From the NCBI GenBank assembly GCA_021772235.1, contig JAJFMI010000107.1, positions 1 to 5,394 on the forward strand: a stretch of 5,394 nucleotides of DNA, read 5' to 3'. Both the position numbers and the translations under genes were made by a program. The DNA comes from Chlamydiota bacterium (GTDB taxonomy: Bacteria > Chlamydiota > Chlamydiia > Chlamydiales > JAJFMI01). Under the pieces are notes generated by a model, which saw only the letters and a program-made list of their open reading frames with translations, made no database searches and had not been told where the DNA came from. This document shows positions 4,771 through 5,394 of the stretch, piece by piece (the stretch's first letter is position 1; every line of letters begins with the position of its first letter).

Positions 4771-5394
4771 GTGAATTTATCACTCGTTTTTACAAGAATC
4801 TTTTTTGCAATCCTTAGTATCTTCTTCATGACAGTCTACATGGTCTCAGGAGAAGGTGCAATGGTCCCAATGAATTTTGCCATTGGCGCTCTTATGGGAT
4901 TGATCCTCATAGCTCTGCTTATTGGCTTTGATACCCTATTTCGACGATTCAACCTACGCGCTTTCAATATTTCTATTGTCGGTCTTTTTATTGGCTACTT
5001 GATGGGCCTTGCTCTCACCTTAATTTTTTCTGCCATCCTCGATATAAGCGCAGCTTCCGCTACGCTTTTGCCAAAAACCATTGAGATCATTGAAATTGGC
5101 CTCTTTCTCTTTGGAGTCTACCTTGGAATGATTATGACTCTACGCTCTTCCGATGAGATTTATATTAGCATTCCTTTTGTAAAGCTCACTCCCAAGGCAG
5201 AAAAGAAAAAAGATACGATCGTTGACTCTACAGTCCTCTCTGATCCTCGTCTCATCGATCTTTGTACGACAGGTCTTCTCGATCATCAGCTCATCCTACC
5301 ACGTTTTCTTATCAAAGAGTTTTATGCTGAAGCAGAAGGTCCTGATGAAAACATCAAAGCGCGCGCAAATCTTTCTCTTGAAGTCATCGAAAAA
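4771..5394 (+). CDS. Membrane-anchored PIN-domain protein (YacL-like PIN/TRAM family), 3' end outside window
   Basis: A 208-residue N-terminal part, open to the window edge. Four membrane segments come first (about residues 6-24, 34-53, 66-90 and 105-124), then a linker with a Lys-rich stretch (142-147) and the start of a PIN domain. The PIN part reads IVDSTVLSDPRLIDL, then GLLDHQLILPRFLIKEF, the same order as the LDTSVIIDGR ... LVVPRFVLEEL pattern of YacL-type proteins. Asp152 and Glu183 match the first two metal-binding acids; the rest, and the expected C-terminal TRAM RNA-binding domain, lie beyond the window. PIN domains are typically metal-dependent ribonucleases, but the substrate of this membrane-bound subfamily is not settled. 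GTG 4771 is the first start after an in-frame TAG at 4759-4761. The next, ATG 4828, would cut into the first helix. It is divergent from the small membrane protein. Confidence 0.88.
   Translation, partial: MNLSLVFTRIFFAILSIFFMTVYMVSGEGAMVPMNFAIGALMGLILIALLIGFDTLFRRFNLRAFNISIVGLFIGYLMGLALTLIFSAILDISAASATLLPKTIEIIEIGLFLFGVYLGMIMTLRSSDEIYISIPFVKLTPKAEKKKDTIVDSTVLSDPRLIDLCTTGLLDHQLILPRFLIKEFYAEAEGPDENIKARANLSLEVIEK

Noticed and set aside
4716..4829. N-terminal extension of the small membrane protein to ATG 4829.
   Set aside because: It would overlap the PIN-domain gene start, while ATG 4715 has a good ribosome-binding site and begins just before the first membrane helix.

Overview
The window reads as ordinary bacterial core genes interrupted by about 3 kb of accessory, AT-rich and partly broken DNA. 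Compact core genes, a membrane-anchored PIN-domain protein, an IS481-family element and a protein with a eukaryotic-style prenylation tail suggest an obligate, host-associated bacterium. An environmental chlamydia living in amoebae is my best guess, but this is inference from gene style and no marker gene here proves it.

Left block (1-1544): the 3' end of an unrecognised plus-strand gene converges on, and overlaps by 48 bp, the minus-strand lgt (prolipoprotein diacylglyceryl transferase). lgt is divergent from rlmH (23S rRNA pseudouridine methyltransferase), with almost no space between their starts.

Middle block (1545-3190): immediately after the rlmH stop the DNA becomes markedly AT-rich (13 G/C of 60 in 2101-2160, against 29 of 60 in 1201-1260). 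It holds apparent debris of a small gene (about 1649-2116) and one intact gene (2241-2804). That gene encodes a 187-residue protein made of two related 66-residue repeats, a proline-rich linker and a C-terminal CIIS sequence that fits a CaaX farnesylation box. The block ends in a second copy of the last 41 codons of rlmH (2989-3111). The islet between the two rlmH 3' ends is therefore bracketed by direct repeats, as for an element that integrates at the 3' end of rlmH.

IS block (3191-4193): a 1.0 kb IS481-family insertion sequence with 22/26-matching terminal inverted repeats and a CTAG target. Its transposase is split by a frameshift, and its stop codon has been lost at the left boundary, so the frame runs on into the rlmH fragment.

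Right block (4257-5394): a small four-helix membrane protein of unknown function on the minus strand, divergent from a plus-strand membrane-anchored PIN-domain protein (YacL-like) that runs off the window.

The core genes serve lipoprotein maturation, ribosome modification and probably RNA metabolism. The middle block looks like a decayed accessory insertion that carried a possible host-directed protein.
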